Part shown: positions 16,917 through 26,199 of the stretch, in pieces
Numbering within the stretch: position 1 is the first letter of the stretch
How the letters are laid out: each line of letters starts with the position of its first letter
Assembly (NCBI RefSeq): GCF_024347495.1
Contig: NZ_AP025491.1
Span: 620,001-684,000 of the forward strand
Length of the DNA stretch: 64,000 nt
Reading direction: 5' to 3'
DNA from: Vibrio gallaecicus
Lineage (GTDB): Bacteria; Pseudomonadota; Gammaproteobacteria; Enterobacterales; Vibrionaceae
Translations under genes and position numbers: made by a program
The notes under the pieces: model-generated
The model's input: only the letters and a program-made list of their open reading frames with translations
Databases searched by the model: none
Told to the model about the DNA's origin: nothing

Positions 16917-19010
16917 ATGTTTTCAAAGAGCCCATTGGCTTTAGTGATAGGCGCAGTATTAGCCTCATCAGTTGTACAAGCAGAGACAACAAAAGCAGAC
17001 GAACATATGGTTGTAGAAGGTCGTGACTACGGTTATAAAGCCGACACGAACACTACAGCTATGCGCATGGAGGCGACTCAGTTAGAGACTCCTGGACAAG
17101 TATCCGTTATTGATGAACAAATCATTGATGAACAACGTGCAAGTACGTTGGGTGAAGTATTACAAAATGACGCTAGTGTTAGTGCTGGTGGTACAAGCCG
17201 TAACCGTGAGCGTTTCTCACTTCGTGGCTTTGAATTAAGCAGCTCAGATGGTTTTTTAAGAGATGGGCGTCAACATTGGTCTCACTACCGCCAGCCAATT
17301 GAATTACTAGAGCGAGTTGAAGTTCTAAAAGGTCCATCAGGATTGCTATACGGCAAATCTGAGCCGGGTGGCTTAGTCAATATGGTAACGAAGAAGCCTA
17401 CATCAAACACTCAAATGTCATTAAGCCAAGATATGGGCTCTGATGATCATTTCCGTACTACTGTTGATGTAAGTGGCTCACTGAACGAAGCTGAAACACT
17501 AAGAGCTCGCGCTATTTTATCTAAAGAAACTTATGGTTCATACCGTTCATATGGTGATGGAAGTGAGCCAGAAACAGATAGATTAGTGGGTGGTCTATTC
17601 GTTGAATATGATATCAATGACAAAGTGATGATCTCTGCTCATTATGATAGAACAGAAGATCACGGCAGCGTAGATTCCGGTGCCTACATTGTAAATGGTA
17701 AGCCTGTACTTGGCGACAAATACATCTGGGATGCGGAATGGTCAGAAATTGAAAATGATGTTGAGAACTACGGTGTTTCAATTGATGCTGCAATTACAGA
17801 CACTATTTCATTAAATGCAGGCTACAACCGTCAAAACTTCGAACGTTTTGATGTGGAGTCGTACCCTAACTTTAATGATTATGAGCAAACTGGTCTTATC
17901 AAGCACTCAGGTAATGAACGTACAGATAAGTGGGTTTTTGATACGGCTTACTTAGATGTAACTAAAGACTTTGAATTGCTAGGTACTGAGAACACACTAC
18001 TTGTAGGTGGTAACTGGCTCGATTACTCATACGATCGTCATCAAGCTTATTACAACTCTGTTTCTGTTGCTCCTGGAGAAACTGTAGGTAAACCTGGTTA
18101 TTCAGGTCGTGTAAGAGAGTCTGAGTCTGACTACAAAACATACGGTGTTTACTTACAAAACATGATGACAATCAACGACCAATGGCAAGTGCTAGCTGGT
18201 TTACGTTTTGATGAGAAGAAAACAGATGATTTGACAGAAAACCAAGTGTCTCCAAAACTAGGTGTGATTTACCACCCTGCTGAAAATGGCTCTGTATACG
18301 TACAATACTCTGAAAGCTTCATGCCAATTGGTGCTGTGAATGGTGATCAGTACGTTAACGATGGCGAAGAACTTGACGCTGAACGCGGTATTTCTTACGA
18401 AATCGGTACTAAATGGGAGCTATTGGATGAGCGCCTATTCGTAAGCGGTGCACTGTTTGATATCACCAAAGAAAATGTGGCTCTTGATGTTGAAGCCGGT
18501 TTAGACGGGAATGGCGATACGCTTTATGACAAAACTCAAGGCGGTGAGCAGAAACACCGTGGTGTTGAGGTTACAGTGCAAGGCTTCGTAACTGATAGCT
18601 TCTCTCTATCGGCTTCTACAATGTATCTTGATGCTGAAATCACGAAAGATAAGACTTACCAAGGTAACCAACCAGCGGATGTTCCTGAATTATCTGCAAG
18701 CCTTTGGTCAACATATGAAGTGGTTAACAACACTGATGTGAATCTTGGTCTTATTTATGAAGGTGAGCGCTACGGAGACGCAGCAAATACATTCAAAAAA
18801 GACGGTTATACTCGTGTAGATATGGGCGCAGCTTATACTCATAAATACGATGAAAATTTTGACATCATTGCACGTATCAATATTGAAAATGTATTTGATA
18901 CGGAATACCAAGCAGGTGGTGGTTCAACAAGTAGTAATTACGAAGGTGCTAAAAATGTTGTTCTTGGCGAAGGTCGTAACTACATGGCAACTTTACAAGT
19001 TAAATATTAA
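16917..19010 (+). CDS. TonB-dependent siderophore receptor (hydroxamate-type)
   Basis: A 697-residue outer-membrane receptor. Signal peptide ending SSVVQA, a TonB-box-like EHMVVEG near 30, a plug domain (RERFSLRGFELSSSDGFLRDG, RVEVLKGPSGLLYGKSEPGG, VNMVTKKP) and a 22-strand barrel ending GRNYMATLQVKY with the C-terminal aromatic signature and the IENVFDTEYQ motif. The layout matches the TonB-siderophore receptor family (FhuE/FoxA/DesA type). The exact ligand is not readable, but the FhuCDB and FhuF-like genes nearby favour a hydroxamate. It has its own Fur box and terminator. Confidence 0.9.
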   Translation: MFSKSPLALVIGAVLASSVVQAETTKADEHMVVEGRDYGYKADTNTTAMRMEATQLETPGQVSVIDEQIIDEQRASTLGEVLQNDASVSAGGTSRNRERFSLRGFELSSSDGFLRDGRQHWSHYRQPIELLERVEVLKGPSGLLYGKSEPGGLVNMVTKKPTSNTQMSLSQDMGSDDHFRTTVDVSGSLNEAETLRARAILSKETYGSYRSYGDGSEPETDRLVGGLFVEYDINDKVMISAHYDRTEDHGSVDSGAYIVNGKPVLGDKYIWDAEWSEIENDVENYGVSIDAAITDTISLNAGYNRQNFERFDVESYPNFNDYEQTGLIKHSGNERTDKWVFDTAYLDVTKDFELLGTENTLLVGGNWLDYSYDRHQAYYNSVSVAPGETVGKPGYSGRVRESESDYKTYGVYLQNMMTINDQWQVLAGLRFDEKKTDDLTENQVSPKLGVIYHPAENGSVYVQYSESFMPIGAVNGDQYVNDGEELDAERGISYEIGTKWELLDERLFVSGALFDITKENVALDVEAGLDGNGDTLYDKTQGGEQKHRGVEVTVQGFVTDSFSLSASTMYLDAEITKDKTYQGNQPADVPELSASLWSTYEVVNNTDVNLGLIYEGERYGDAANTFKKDGYTRVDMGAAYTHKYDENFDIIARINIENVFDTEYQAGGGSTSSNYEGAKNVVLGEGRNYMATLQVKY

Positions 19011-19029
19011 TACTTAGTAATGAAATGAT

Positions 19030-19052
19030 AGGGGAGAGCAATGCTTTCCCCT
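19030..19052 (+). terminator. Terminator after the siderophore receptor
   Basis: A 10-bp stem with one wobble (19030-19039 with 19043-19052), a 3-base loop and a short T run, 20 bases past the stop codon. Confidence 0.8.
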
Positions 19053-19099
19053 TTTGTGATTGTGCTACATCAATAAAATATGATATTAAATTAAGGATG

Positions 19100-19128
19100 T
19101 TATTGATAATGAGAGTGGTTATCAATAA
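19100..19128 (+). promoter_or_regulatory. Fur operator of the TonB2 operon
   Basis: TTATTGATAA and TTATCAATAA form a perfect 10-bp inverted repeat with 9 bases between. The arms contain TGATAAT-like and ATTATCA-like half-sites, as in overlapping Fur boxes. It lies about 45 bases before the first gene of the operon. Confidence 0.75.
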
Positions 19129-19170
19129 ACTTCATATGAATCTCTTCTTCTAAAGTAATTGACTACAACT

Positions 19171-19968
19171 ATGAACTTTTTAAAAACGAGCCTAGCGCTT
19201 CAAGTTATTCTTATCAGTGGTGGCATGATTGCGACAACCGCGTCGGCTAATAGCCTAGACCAAGCGCAATCTATTCAAAATAAAACCAATAACGCATCTG
19301 CATCCAGTCAGAAAGTGATCAATAAAAGTTCTGAAGCAACATTAGCCTTGAAAGCTGAGATTGAGCGATTGCAAGAAGAAGTGAAAAATTTAGAAATCTA
19401 TCATGACCACCTTGCGGCTCTTGTGAATAGCCAAAATCAAGAAGCGGCAAGTATCGATGCACAAATTGATCAAATAAAATATACACGTCAAGGTGTCGTA
19501 CCTTTGATGTATCAGATGATCGATGGGTTGCATGTTATTGTTGAACAAGACATGCCAATCAAAAAAGAACAACGTTTAGAGCGAGTAGAAAAGCTTCAAT
19601 CTATGATGGTTCGTGCCGACGTAAGTGATGCAGAAAAATACCGCCGCATTCTAGAGGCTTACCAAATTGAAATGGATTACGGCATCAAATTGGGCGTCTA
19701 CCAAGGTCGTATGGCGTTGAATGGTGGAGAAGCAGGCAATGAACAAATTATCGAAGCTGACATACTGCATTTAGGGCGCACTTCTCTTATCGCTCGTAAT
19801 TTGAATGGTAGCCAGTACTGGTCTTGGAATCAGACATCAAAACAGTGGCTTGAGCTAGACCCTTCTATGAAAACTGATTTAGATAAAGCTTATGACATTG
19901 CAGGCCAGCAAGCTGCACCGAGCTTAATCACTTTACCTGTCTCTCTTATTACTGCGGAGGTGAAGTAA
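19171..19968 (+). CDS. DUF3450 periplasmic coiled-coil protein of the TonB2 system
   Basis: About 265 residues: a signal peptide (MNFLKTSLAL...TTASA), a long coiled coil (about 25-110; KAEIERLQEEVKNLEIY) and a conserved C-terminal part with SLIARNLNGSQYWSWNQTSKQW, all as in DUF3450. This family is encoded ahead of TtpC/ExbB2/ExbD2/TonB2 in Vibrio. Its precise role is not settled; it probably supports the energy-transducing complex on the periplasmic side. ATG 19171 is preferred over an in-frame TTG at 19159. The next gene starts one base after the stop codon. Confidence 0.87.
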   Translation: MNFLKTSLALQVILISGGMIATTASANSLDQAQSIQNKTNNASASSQKVINKSSEATLALKAEIERLQEEVKNLEIYHDHLAALVNSQNQEAASIDAQIDQIKYTRQGVVPLMYQMIDGLHVIVEQDMPIKKEQRLERVEKLQSMMVRADVSDAEKYRRILEAYQIEMDYGIKLGVYQGRMALNGGEAGNEQIIEADILHLGRTSLIARNLNGSQYWSWNQTSKQWLELDPSMKTDLDKAYDIAGQQAAPSLITLPVSLITAEVK

Positions 19969-19969
19969 C

Positions 19970-21370
19970 ATGAACTTTAACTCAAATTCATTATTCTCTT
20001 TAAAGCCTCTTACTGCACTTTTATGCGCTATTTCACTTTCTTTTCCGGTAATGGCTGCAACAAGTACATCTGCCGATCTTGCGAATAAAGCTACTGCTGA
20101 AAACAAGGCTCAGGCTCGTCACAATATTCAACGAGAAGCTGAGTTCAAACAGACAGAAAAACAACTTTTAGCGTTAAAGACGAAGCTGGAAGTGAAACAG
20201 AAAACAATCCAGCAGCAAACTGATGTGTTGACTGAAGCATTCAGTGAAAACGAAAATAAGCTAGCGCGTCTTGAAGAAAAACTGCGTTTAGAAACGGGCA
20301 GTTTAGGTGAGCTTTTTGGTGTCGTTCGCCAAAATGCAAAAGAGCTTGGCACTGAATTACATAATACCGTGAACAGTGTAGACCGAGGTGTTCATACTGA
20401 CACAGTCGATCAAATCATTGACGCCAAATCATTACCTTCAATGGAACAGTTAACTGGTTTGTGGATAAGTATGTCAGAGCAAATTTCTGCAAGCCGCGAG
20501 TTGGGTAAAGCTCAAATTTCATTTATTGATGGTAATGGTAATACATCTCTAGTTGAAGCTTATCGCCTAGGTTCAATTGGTTTAGTAACAGAGCAAGGTT
20601 ACGTGAGTTGGGATAGCAAACGAAATGATGCCATTGCGTACATGAAGCAGCCAGATAACGGACCTGTTATTAGCTCTCTTTCTTCACTAGCTGCCGGTGA
20701 GACTACTAATATAATCATCGATCCATCTCGTGGTTTCATGCTTGAGCAACTCGCATTAACCCCAAGTTTACGAGACCGTCTTCAAGCCGGTGGTGTTGTA
20801 GGTAAAGTCATTCTTGGTTTACTTGCGATTGGTCTCCTCATTGCTCTTTTCCGTGGCGTGTCTCTAGCGATTGCTCGTCAAAAAATCCGCTCACAACTTA
20901 AAAAGCCAGATCAACCAGGAAATAACCCATTAGGTCGTGTACTAGCGGTTTATGACAAAGAGCAGAATAGAAGCGTAGAAGCACTTGAGCTGAGATTACT
21001 TGAAGCGGTAGTTGATGAACAAACTCATTTAGAGAAAGGTTTGTCCATGCTTAAGCTGCTAGCAGCACTCGCTCCAATGCTTGGTTTACTTGGTACTGTG
21101 ACAGGCATGATCGAAACATTCCAAGTGATTACTCAATTTGGTAATGGTGATCCTAAAGTTATGGCTGGCGGTATCTCTATGGCGCTTATCACAACGGTAC
21201 TTGGTTTGGTGGCAGCTATGCCTCTTCTACTTGCACATAATATTTTAAGCACACAAGCTGAAAATATCCGTAATATTCTCGAGAAACAGGGTATTGGTTT
21301 AGTTGCTGAGCAAGCTGAAAAAACAACACAGCCTGAAGCTTCACTATCATCTGTTGGGACCGCTGCGTAA
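19970..21370 (+). CDS. ttpC: TtpC, MotA/TolQ/ExbB-family protein with coiled-coil N-terminal domain
   Basis: 466 residues. Signal sequence (to about 30), a long periplasmic coiled coil (about 35-120; EKQLLALKTKLEVKQKTIQQQ), then three membrane segments in an ExbB-like proton-channel domain (about 270-455; LGLLGTVTGMIETFQVITQFGNGDPKVMAGGISMALITT). This extended form is TtpC, a fourth component that Vibrio TonB2 systems need for iron-siderophore transport. The stop codon overlaps the start of exbB (TAATG), so the two are translationally coupled. Confidence 0.92.
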   Translation: MNFNSNSLFSLKPLTALLCAISLSFPVMAATSTSADLANKATAENKAQARHNIQREAEFKQTEKQLLALKTKLEVKQKTIQQQTDVLTEAFSENENKLARLEEKLRLETGSLGELFGVVRQNAKELGTELHNTVNSVDRGVHTDTVDQIIDAKSLPSMEQLTGLWISMSEQISASRELGKAQISFIDGNGNTSLVEAYRLGSIGLVTEQGYVSWDSKRNDAIAYMKQPDNGPVISSLSSLAAGETTNIIIDPSRGFMLEQLALTPSLRDRLQAGGVVGKVILGLLAIGLLIALFRGVSLAIARQKIRSQLKKPDQPGNNPLGRVLAVYDKEQNRSVEALELRLLEAVVDEQTHLEKGLSMLKLLAALAPMLGLLGTVTGMIETFQVITQFGNGDPKVMAGGISMALITTVLGLVAAMPLLLAHNILSTQAENIRNILEKQGIGLVAEQAEKTTQPEASLSSVGTAA

Positions 21371-21963
21371 TGGGTATTTCATTGGGGAGCTCAATTTTGT
21401 CGAGCTCCATCATTCCAAATGGCTTAATACCGGATGCATTGCTCACGAGTAATTGGCTGCTTTCATTAAATCACTTTATGGAGCAGGGCGGCTTTGTATT
21501 GTGGTGGCTAGCGGCGGTTGTCGTGGTGTACTGGCTGCTGGTGGTAGAGCGTGTATTGTATCTAACGCTCTATTTCCCAAAGCAACGCAAACAATGGATT
21601 AGCCAGTGGCATGCTAGAAATGACCAGTCATCTTGGCATGCTAAAGCTATACGTGAAGGTTGGTTAGGGCAAGCGAGTATGTTGCTCAACCAAAACCTGA
21701 ACTTTATTAAGCTGTTGGTTGCGATTTGCCCAATGCTTGGTTTATTAGGAACGGTTACGGGAATGATTTCTGTCTTTGATGTGATGGCTACGCAAGGCAG
21801 TAGTAATCCGAAACTAATGGCTTCAGGCATTTCTTTAGCGACACTACCTACGATGGCGGGAATGGTTGCGGCATTAGCTGGAATGTTTGTTCATGCACGC
21901 TTAGCAAAGGTGTGCTCTCGTTTAGAATTAAAATTAGAAAAATCATTAAGGAGTCAACAATGA
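21370..21963 (+). CDS. exbB: ExbB2 proton-channel subunit
   Basis: 197 residues with three membrane segments and the family core LLGTVTGMISVFDVMATQGSSNPKLMASGISLATLPTMAG. It forms the proton channel with ExbD that powers TonB. Shorter than TtpC, as usual for ExbB2. The first ATG (21370) overlaps the ttpC stop; the N-terminal 35 residues before EQGGFVLWWL are poorly conserved, and the start could be later. The end overlaps exbD. Confidence 0.93.
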   Translation: MGISLGSSILSSSIIPNGLIPDALLTSNWLLSLNHFMEQGGFVLWWLAAVVVVYWLLVVERVLYLTLYFPKQRKQWISQWHARNDQSSWHAKAIREGWLGQASMLLNQNLNFIKLLVAICPMLGLLGTVTGMISVFDVMATQGSSNPKLMASGISLATLPTMAGMVAALAGMFVHARLAKVCSRLELKLEKSLRSQQ

Positions 21964-22364
21964 GACTCGGCAGACGTCAAAACCGAAATGAAGAGGCTCA
22001 AATTGACCTAACTTCTATGCTTGATATCGTATTTATCATGCTGATTTTCTTTATTGTGACGAGTTCATTTGTACGTGAGTCTGGGGTAGAAGTAAATCGC
22101 CCTCAGGCGTCTAATGTTGTTAGCCAAAAAGATGCGGGTATTTTTGTTGCTATTACTTCGACAAACGACATTTTTATTGATAAGCGCATGATCGATGTTG
22201 AGCGTGTTCAAGCAACACTTGAGCATTTATTGCTAGAACAACCTGATGCATCCTTAGTTATTCAAGCGGATGAGCATGCATACAATGGAACCGTTGTTAA
22301 AGTGATGGATGCCGCTAAAGGCGCTGGCGTGAAAAATATAGCTTTAGCGGCAGAGAAACGATAA
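21960..22364 (+). CDS. exbD: ExbD2 energy-transducing protein
   Basis: 134 residues: a short cytoplasmic tail, one membrane helix with the functional Asp in DLTSMLDIVFIMLIFFIVTSSF, and a periplasmic domain. The ATG at 21960 overlaps the exbB stop codon (ATGA) and has AGGAG upstream, so it is preferred over the longer in-frame version from 21912. It works with ExbB2 and TtpC to energise TonB2. Confidence 0.94.
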   Translation: MRLGRRQNRNEEAQIDLTSMLDIVFIMLIFFIVTSSFVRESGVEVNRPQASNVVSQKDAGIFVAITSTNDIFIDKRMIDVERVQATLEHLLLEQPDASLVIQADEHAYNGTVVKVMDAAKGAGVKNIALAAEKR

Positions 22365-22422
22365 TGATCTTTTATTTAAAAGTTCGATCCGCCTTTATAG
22401 GTAACATACAGGGGAGTCTGTA

Positions 22423-23043
22423 ATGATTCGTTTGTTGCTAGCATTGCCGATTGCCGCCGCTATGGGAATTGCATTGTTTTCTTTTATGGCATGGATGGTG
22501 GACAACGGTCACCATAGAACGCAAGAAAATAGCGAAACATTAAGTTTTAACATGGTAATGGTTGAAAGTGAGCAGGAAGTTCAAAGACGCCAGCGAGCTG
22601 TACCAGAAAAGCCTAAAGCACCAGAGCCGCCACCAGAAGCTCAAGTATCTACATCTAAAGCAGAGGTTACGCCAATTAATCCAATGTCTTCAATTCCTGC
22701 ATTGGATCTAAATACTTCAATTAGTGGATTGGCGATTAGCGCTCCAACATTCTCTGATTTTGGTTCAAACCAACAGGCAATGCCCCTCTATAGAGTGGAA
22801 CCTAGATACCCTGCAAAAGCTTTAAAACGTGGTGCCGAAGGCTATGTACTGATGTCATTCACAATAGATGAAACTGGTCGCCCTGTGGATATTGAAGTAA
22901 CAGACGCTAAGCCTCGTAGAATGTTTGAAAGGAATGCAATAAGAGCACTAAAAAAATGGAAATATCAACCTAAGGTCATTGATGGAAAAGCAATAGCTCA
23001 GGTTGGCCAAACCGTTAAACTTGAATTTAAGTTGGCAGAATGA
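22423..23043 (+). CDS. tonB: TonB2 energy-transducing protein
   Basis: 206 residues: an N-terminal membrane anchor (about 6-27), a short Pro-rich spacer (EKPKAPEPPPEAQ) and the C-terminal TonB domain (MPLYRVEPRYPAKALKRGAEGYVLMSFTIDETGRP, then NAIRALKKWKYQP). It carries ExbB/ExbD energy to outer-membrane receptors such as the two encoded nearby. The spacer is shorter than in TonB1-type proteins, as known for TonB2. It overlaps the TPR gene by four bases (ATGA). Confidence 0.95.
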   Translation: MIRLLLALPIAAAMGIALFSFMAWMVDNGHHRTQENSETLSFNMVMVESEQEVQRRQRAVPEKPKAPEPPPEAQVSTSKAEVTPINPMSSIPALDLNTSISGLAISAPTFSDFGSNQQAMPLYRVEPRYPAKALKRGAEGYVLMSFTIDETGRPVDIEVTDAKPRRMFERNAIRALKKWKYQPKVIDGKAIAQVGQTVKLEFKLAE

Positions 23044-24227
23044 TGAAAAAAATATGGATATTTATCAGCTTATTGCTATTGCCTTCGCTATTTCCATTGA
23101 AGGCTTTGCAAGCTAAAGAGTTGAGTCAGTACACCGCAATTCGTGTTCAAAAAGCAAGTCAATTTGCTCAAGACGAAAAACTCAAAGAGGCTATAGAAAC
23201 ACTATCAGCCATGGAGCTTTCTAAAAAATACGATAAAGCTTTTGTTGCTCGCATGTTGGGTGTTTATCATTGGCACAATAGTGATACTAAATCTGCAATC
23301 AAAGAGCTGACTTATGCCGTTGATAGTGGCTTGCTTCTTGATGAACAAGCATGGATTACTCAAAGAATGCTTGCCGATGTATTACTGAATGAGCAGCGCT
23401 TCAAAACGGCGCTTCCTCATTACTACGCATTAGTTCAATACGCGCCTGAAACTGAGAAGATGGATTTACTGTGGATGCGTATAGCACAAGCGGAATACCA
23501 AATCGGTAACTGGAGTAATGTATTAAAAGCAATCAGCAAACACGACAAGTTGAAACCAGAACCTGATTTAGCTCCGTTATCTTTAAAGTTAGGTTCGCAA
23601 CTGCAACTTAAACAGTGGAAACAGGCTATTCCGACTCTAGAATCCTTGATTGTTTTACAGCCGGAAAAAACGAACTGGTGGAGACAGCTTGTAGGTTTAC
23701 AGCTTAGGCTAAATCAAAATCGTGCAGCGCTAAATACTTTAGCCTTAGCTGATTTACAAGGCGTTGAATTGTCTGACTCTGACCGTCGTTTAACTGCTCA
23801 ATTATATGCTAAACGCGGAATACCTGAACGCGCGGCCCAAGAGTTGAGCAAACTTAGTAATGCTCATACAGATGTCCAGCTTCTTGCCGAGCAAGCAACT
23901 TATTGGCAACTTGCTAGAGAGTGGGATACGTCGATCAAAGTGTGGGGAATGGCCTCTAAATACAATGATAAGTATCATTGGAATGTTGCTCAGCTGATGG
24001 TGCAGCAGGGCTACTATCAAGAAGCTCTTGTTGAACTCGATAAAGTTAAGCAAAAAGAAAAACAAGCGGATGTCGCACTGGCCAAAGTTCGTTCGTGGTA
24101 CAAACTCAAAGAATTAGAGAATGCTTTAATTCATGCCAAAAGAGCTGAAGGCATTGAAGCCTCAACTGAAGCTAAAGGGTGGATAAAATACTTAACTCAA
24201 TTGAGACGTATTGATACCAGCAGTTAA
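23040..24227 (+). CDS. TPR-repeat protein of the TonB2 operon
   Basis: 395 residues with a signal peptide (to about 25, ending ALQA) and helical repeats typical of TPRs across the rest (such as AKRGIPERAAQELSKL and QGYYQEALVELDKVKQKEKQ). It is the last gene of the TonB2 operon, coupled to tonB by ATGA, as in V. cholerae where a TPR gene follows tonB2. Probably a periplasmic scaffold; no enzymatic motif seen. Confidence 0.85.
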   Translation: MMKKIWIFISLLLLPSLFPLKALQAKELSQYTAIRVQKASQFAQDEKLKEAIETLSAMELSKKYDKAFVARMLGVYHWHNSDTKSAIKELTYAVDSGLLLDEQAWITQRMLADVLLNEQRFKTALPHYYALVQYAPETEKMDLLWMRIAQAEYQIGNWSNVLKAISKHDKLKPEPDLAPLSLKLGSQLQLKQWKQAIPTLESLIVLQPEKTNWWRQLVGLQLRLNQNRAALNTLALADLQGVELSDSDRRLTAQLYAKRGIPERAAQELSKLSNAHTDVQLLAEQATYWQLAREWDTSIKVWGMASKYNDKYHWNVAQLMVQQGYYQEALVELDKVKQKEKQADVALAKVRSWYKLKELENALIHAKRAEGIEASTEAKGWIKYLTQLRRIDTSS

Positions 24228-24230
24228 AAT

Positions 24231-24264
24231 CAAAGCAGCCACTTAATTATAAGTGGCTGCTTTG
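24231..24264 (+). terminator. Terminator of the TonB2 operon
   Basis: A perfect 14-bp stem (24231-24244 with 24251-24264) with a 6-base loop, four bases past the stop codon. The following T tract is short. Confidence 0.85.
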
Positions 24265-24340
24265 TATTTAGAATATGTTTTTTGTATTCAGGTGGTTACT
24301 TTTGTATTTAACTAAATTAGTTAATACCCATTAAATTGAC

Positions 24341-24355
24341 TGATAATCATTTTCA
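24341..24355 (+). promoter_or_regulatory. Fur box upstream of the FhuF-like gene
   Basis: TGATAAT-C-ATTTTCA matches the 7-1-7 Fur motif at 13 of 14 positions, about 50 bases before the start codon. It is the best single Fur match in the window. Confidence 0.82.
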
Positions 24356-24406
24356 ATAGCGATGAATTATAATAGGCTATACAAAAATTTATAAAAGCCA
24401 ATTTCC

Positions 24407-25225
24407 ATGAGTGAAACTTTCTCCTTTGATACTCTTTTCCAATATTCACAAACCGTCACTCCATTTCTGGAAGGTCGTTTAAAATCGATTGAATTGACTT
24501 GTGAAAACTCTGATAGCCCACTTGAAGCCATCAACAGCCAAACTAATGACCAGCCAACCTCAATATATTCGTCGCCCAGCATCACTTATGGTTTGCCTTG
24601 CAGTGCTGATATCAAAGTGCTTTATGACTCAATAGCAACAGTATCTCCTGAGGCTAAACAAGCTTATTGGTTAACTCGCACTTGGGGATTGCTTTGTTGG
24701 CAACCGATATACCTTTCTTTTATATCAATTTATGCTTGTCATGGTTTGCCAAAGATTAAAGATATGTCTCAAGACCTTCGTGAGCAGTTTATCGCGGGTT
24801 ATCAATTTAATGATGACGGCGTCAGGATCAATGAACAAAACACACTCATTGAGATAGCGGCGACTGAGCTACATTTATTGTTTGATTTTTACAGAGAAGA
24901 AATCGGCGAGTGGGCTCGAATTCGCCCAGGTTTCACAAACCACCTTTTTGCAGATGCGATCTTGGGGTGCATTGTTCAATTTCAACAATTTCAGCCTGAA
25001 ATTCCAAACTCTTATTTCTTAGAGCAGGCTAAAATTTGGATTATTGCTGCTGGTTTACCATTGAAGTCATTAGAAGGGCTAAGCGTTAATCCAGAGACAA
25101 GTAAGCTTCACTTAGTTAGAACGAGTTGTTGTTTAGTATATAAGTGCACAGGTCGAAAACTATGTTCTGATTGCCCTAAATTACCTGAAAATAGAGAGAT
25201 GAAAGTAACGTTGAAAGCATCTTAA
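24407..25225 (+). CDS. Siderophore ferric-iron reductase, FhuF-like
   Basis: A 272-residue cytoplasmic protein. The C-terminus carries the FhuF [2Fe-2S] signature Cys-Cys-x10-Cys-x2-Cys at residues 241, 242, 253 and 256. The upstream part is the FhuF-like domain (RIRPGFTNHLFADAILG region). FhuF reduces ferric hydroxamates in the cytoplasm so that iron is released. It corresponds to the 'siderophore ferric iron reductase, AHA_1954-type' group as I recall. It has its own strong Fur box and lies just before fhuCDB. Confidence 0.87.
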   Translation: MSETFSFDTLFQYSQTVTPFLEGRLKSIELTCENSDSPLEAINSQTNDQPTSIYSSPSITYGLPCSADIKVLYDSIATVSPEAKQAYWLTRTWGLLCWQPIYLSFISIYACHGLPKIKDMSQDLREQFIAGYQFNDDGVRINEQNTLIEIAATELHLLFDFYREEIGEWARIRPGFTNHLFADAILGCIVQFQQFQPEIPNSYFLEQAKIWIIAAGLPLKSLEGLSVNPETSKLHLVRTSCCLVYKCTGRKLCSDCPKLPENREMKVTLKAS

Positions 25226-25237
25226 TAAAGAGCTTTA

Positions 25238-25252
25238 TGAAATTAATTATCA
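25238..25252 (+). promoter_or_regulatory. Fur box upstream of fhuC
   Basis: TGAAATT-A-ATTATCA matches the 7-1-7 Fur motif at 12 of 14 positions, 54 bases before the fhuC start codon. Confidence 0.72.
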
Positions 25253-25306
25253 TTTATATTCTCATGTGATAAAGTCGCGGCACTTAGCTAAAATTTAGAA
25301 GAGCCA

Positions 25307-26074
25307 ATGTACCAATTAGTTAACGCGTCGTTTCAAGTCGATGGAAAGAAGATTCTTAAACCTACCTCTTTGGTGTTTAAATCCGGAAAAGTTACCACGT
25401 TACTTGGTCACAATGGTTGTGGAAAGTCGACATTAATGAAGTTACTCAGTCGTCAAAATAAAGCTTACTCTGGAACCGTTCTATTAAACGAAAAAGAAGT
25501 AGGGAGCCTGAGTAGTCAAGATTTCGCACTTAATGTTGCCTATTTACCTCAGCACCCCCCAGTGACAGATGGTGTGACTGTCCGTGAACTTGTTTGTTTT
25601 GGTCGCTACCCATGGAAAGGGGTATTTGGTCGTTATAGTAAAAATGATTATCAAATTGTCGATGACGCCATTAATAAAGTGGGCTTAACTGAGTTTTCCC
25701 AGCGATTCGTAGCCACACTTTCTGGTGGGGAACGCCAACGTGCCTGGGTAGCAATGTTGTTAGCCCAGCAAAGCACATGCATTCTTTTAGATGAACCGAC
25801 ATCAGCCTTAGATGTTGCGCATCAGCATGAGCTTTTATCTTTGATTAGAGAGTTAAACCAATCTTTGGGATTAACCGTAATTATGGTTCTACATGACATC
25901 AATATGGCTGCCAAGTTTAGTGATGAACTCATTGCTCTCCACTCTGGTCAAGTCATCGCTTCTGGTTCTCCTTCTGAATTAATGACAACCGATAACCTAA
26001 AGAAAATTTACGGGATGGATTTATCCCTTTTTACTGACCCCATCTCTGGAAAAACAATCAGCTATATTGCCTAA
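25307..26074 (+). CDS. fhuC: Ferric-hydroxamate ABC transporter, ATP-binding protein
   Basis: 255 residues. Walker A GHNGCGKST (about 34-42), a Q-loop in LPQHPP, the signature LSGGERQR, Walker B CILLDEPTSALD and a switch His in VLHDINMAAKF. It is the ATPase of an iron-siderophore importer (FhuC/FepC group). fhuD and fhuB follow, giving the complete importer. In vibrios the same set is called vatCDB when it serves aerobactin; the IutA-like receptor gene after fhuB makes that assignment attractive. Confidence 0.93.
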   Translation: MYQLVNASFQVDGKKILKPTSLVFKSGKVTTLLGHNGCGKSTLMKLLSRQNKAYSGTVLLNEKEVGSLSSQDFALNVAYLPQHPPVTDGVTVRELVCFGRYPWKGVFGRYSKNDYQIVDDAINKVGLTEFSQRFVATLSGGERQRAWVAMLLAQQSTCILLDEPTSALDVAHQHELLSLIRELNQSLGLTVIMVLHDINMAAKFSDELIALHSGQVIASGSPSELMTTDNLKKIYGMDLSLFTDPISGKTISYIA

Positions 26075-26082
26075 ATATTTGG

Positions 26083-26150
26083 TTTAAGAAGCTTAATACG
26101 TTTAAGAAAACCCAACTTAAGAACAATCCGTTTATGAAGGTTGGTTTTAG
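26083..26150 (+). repeat. Degenerate tandem units with TTTAAGAA core between fhuC and fhuD
   Basis: Nine bases past the fhuC stop codon the spacer reads as successive units of about 13-18 bp: 26083-26100, 26101-26116, 26117-26130, 26131-26144 and a weaker one. The first two start TTTAAGAA, the third TTAAGAAC, the fourth TTTATGAA. No known element was recognised. Confidence 0.5.
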
Positions 26151-26199
26151 ATGATGATTTTAATCAGGTTCGGTATACAACTGTTGAAAGGATATTAGT

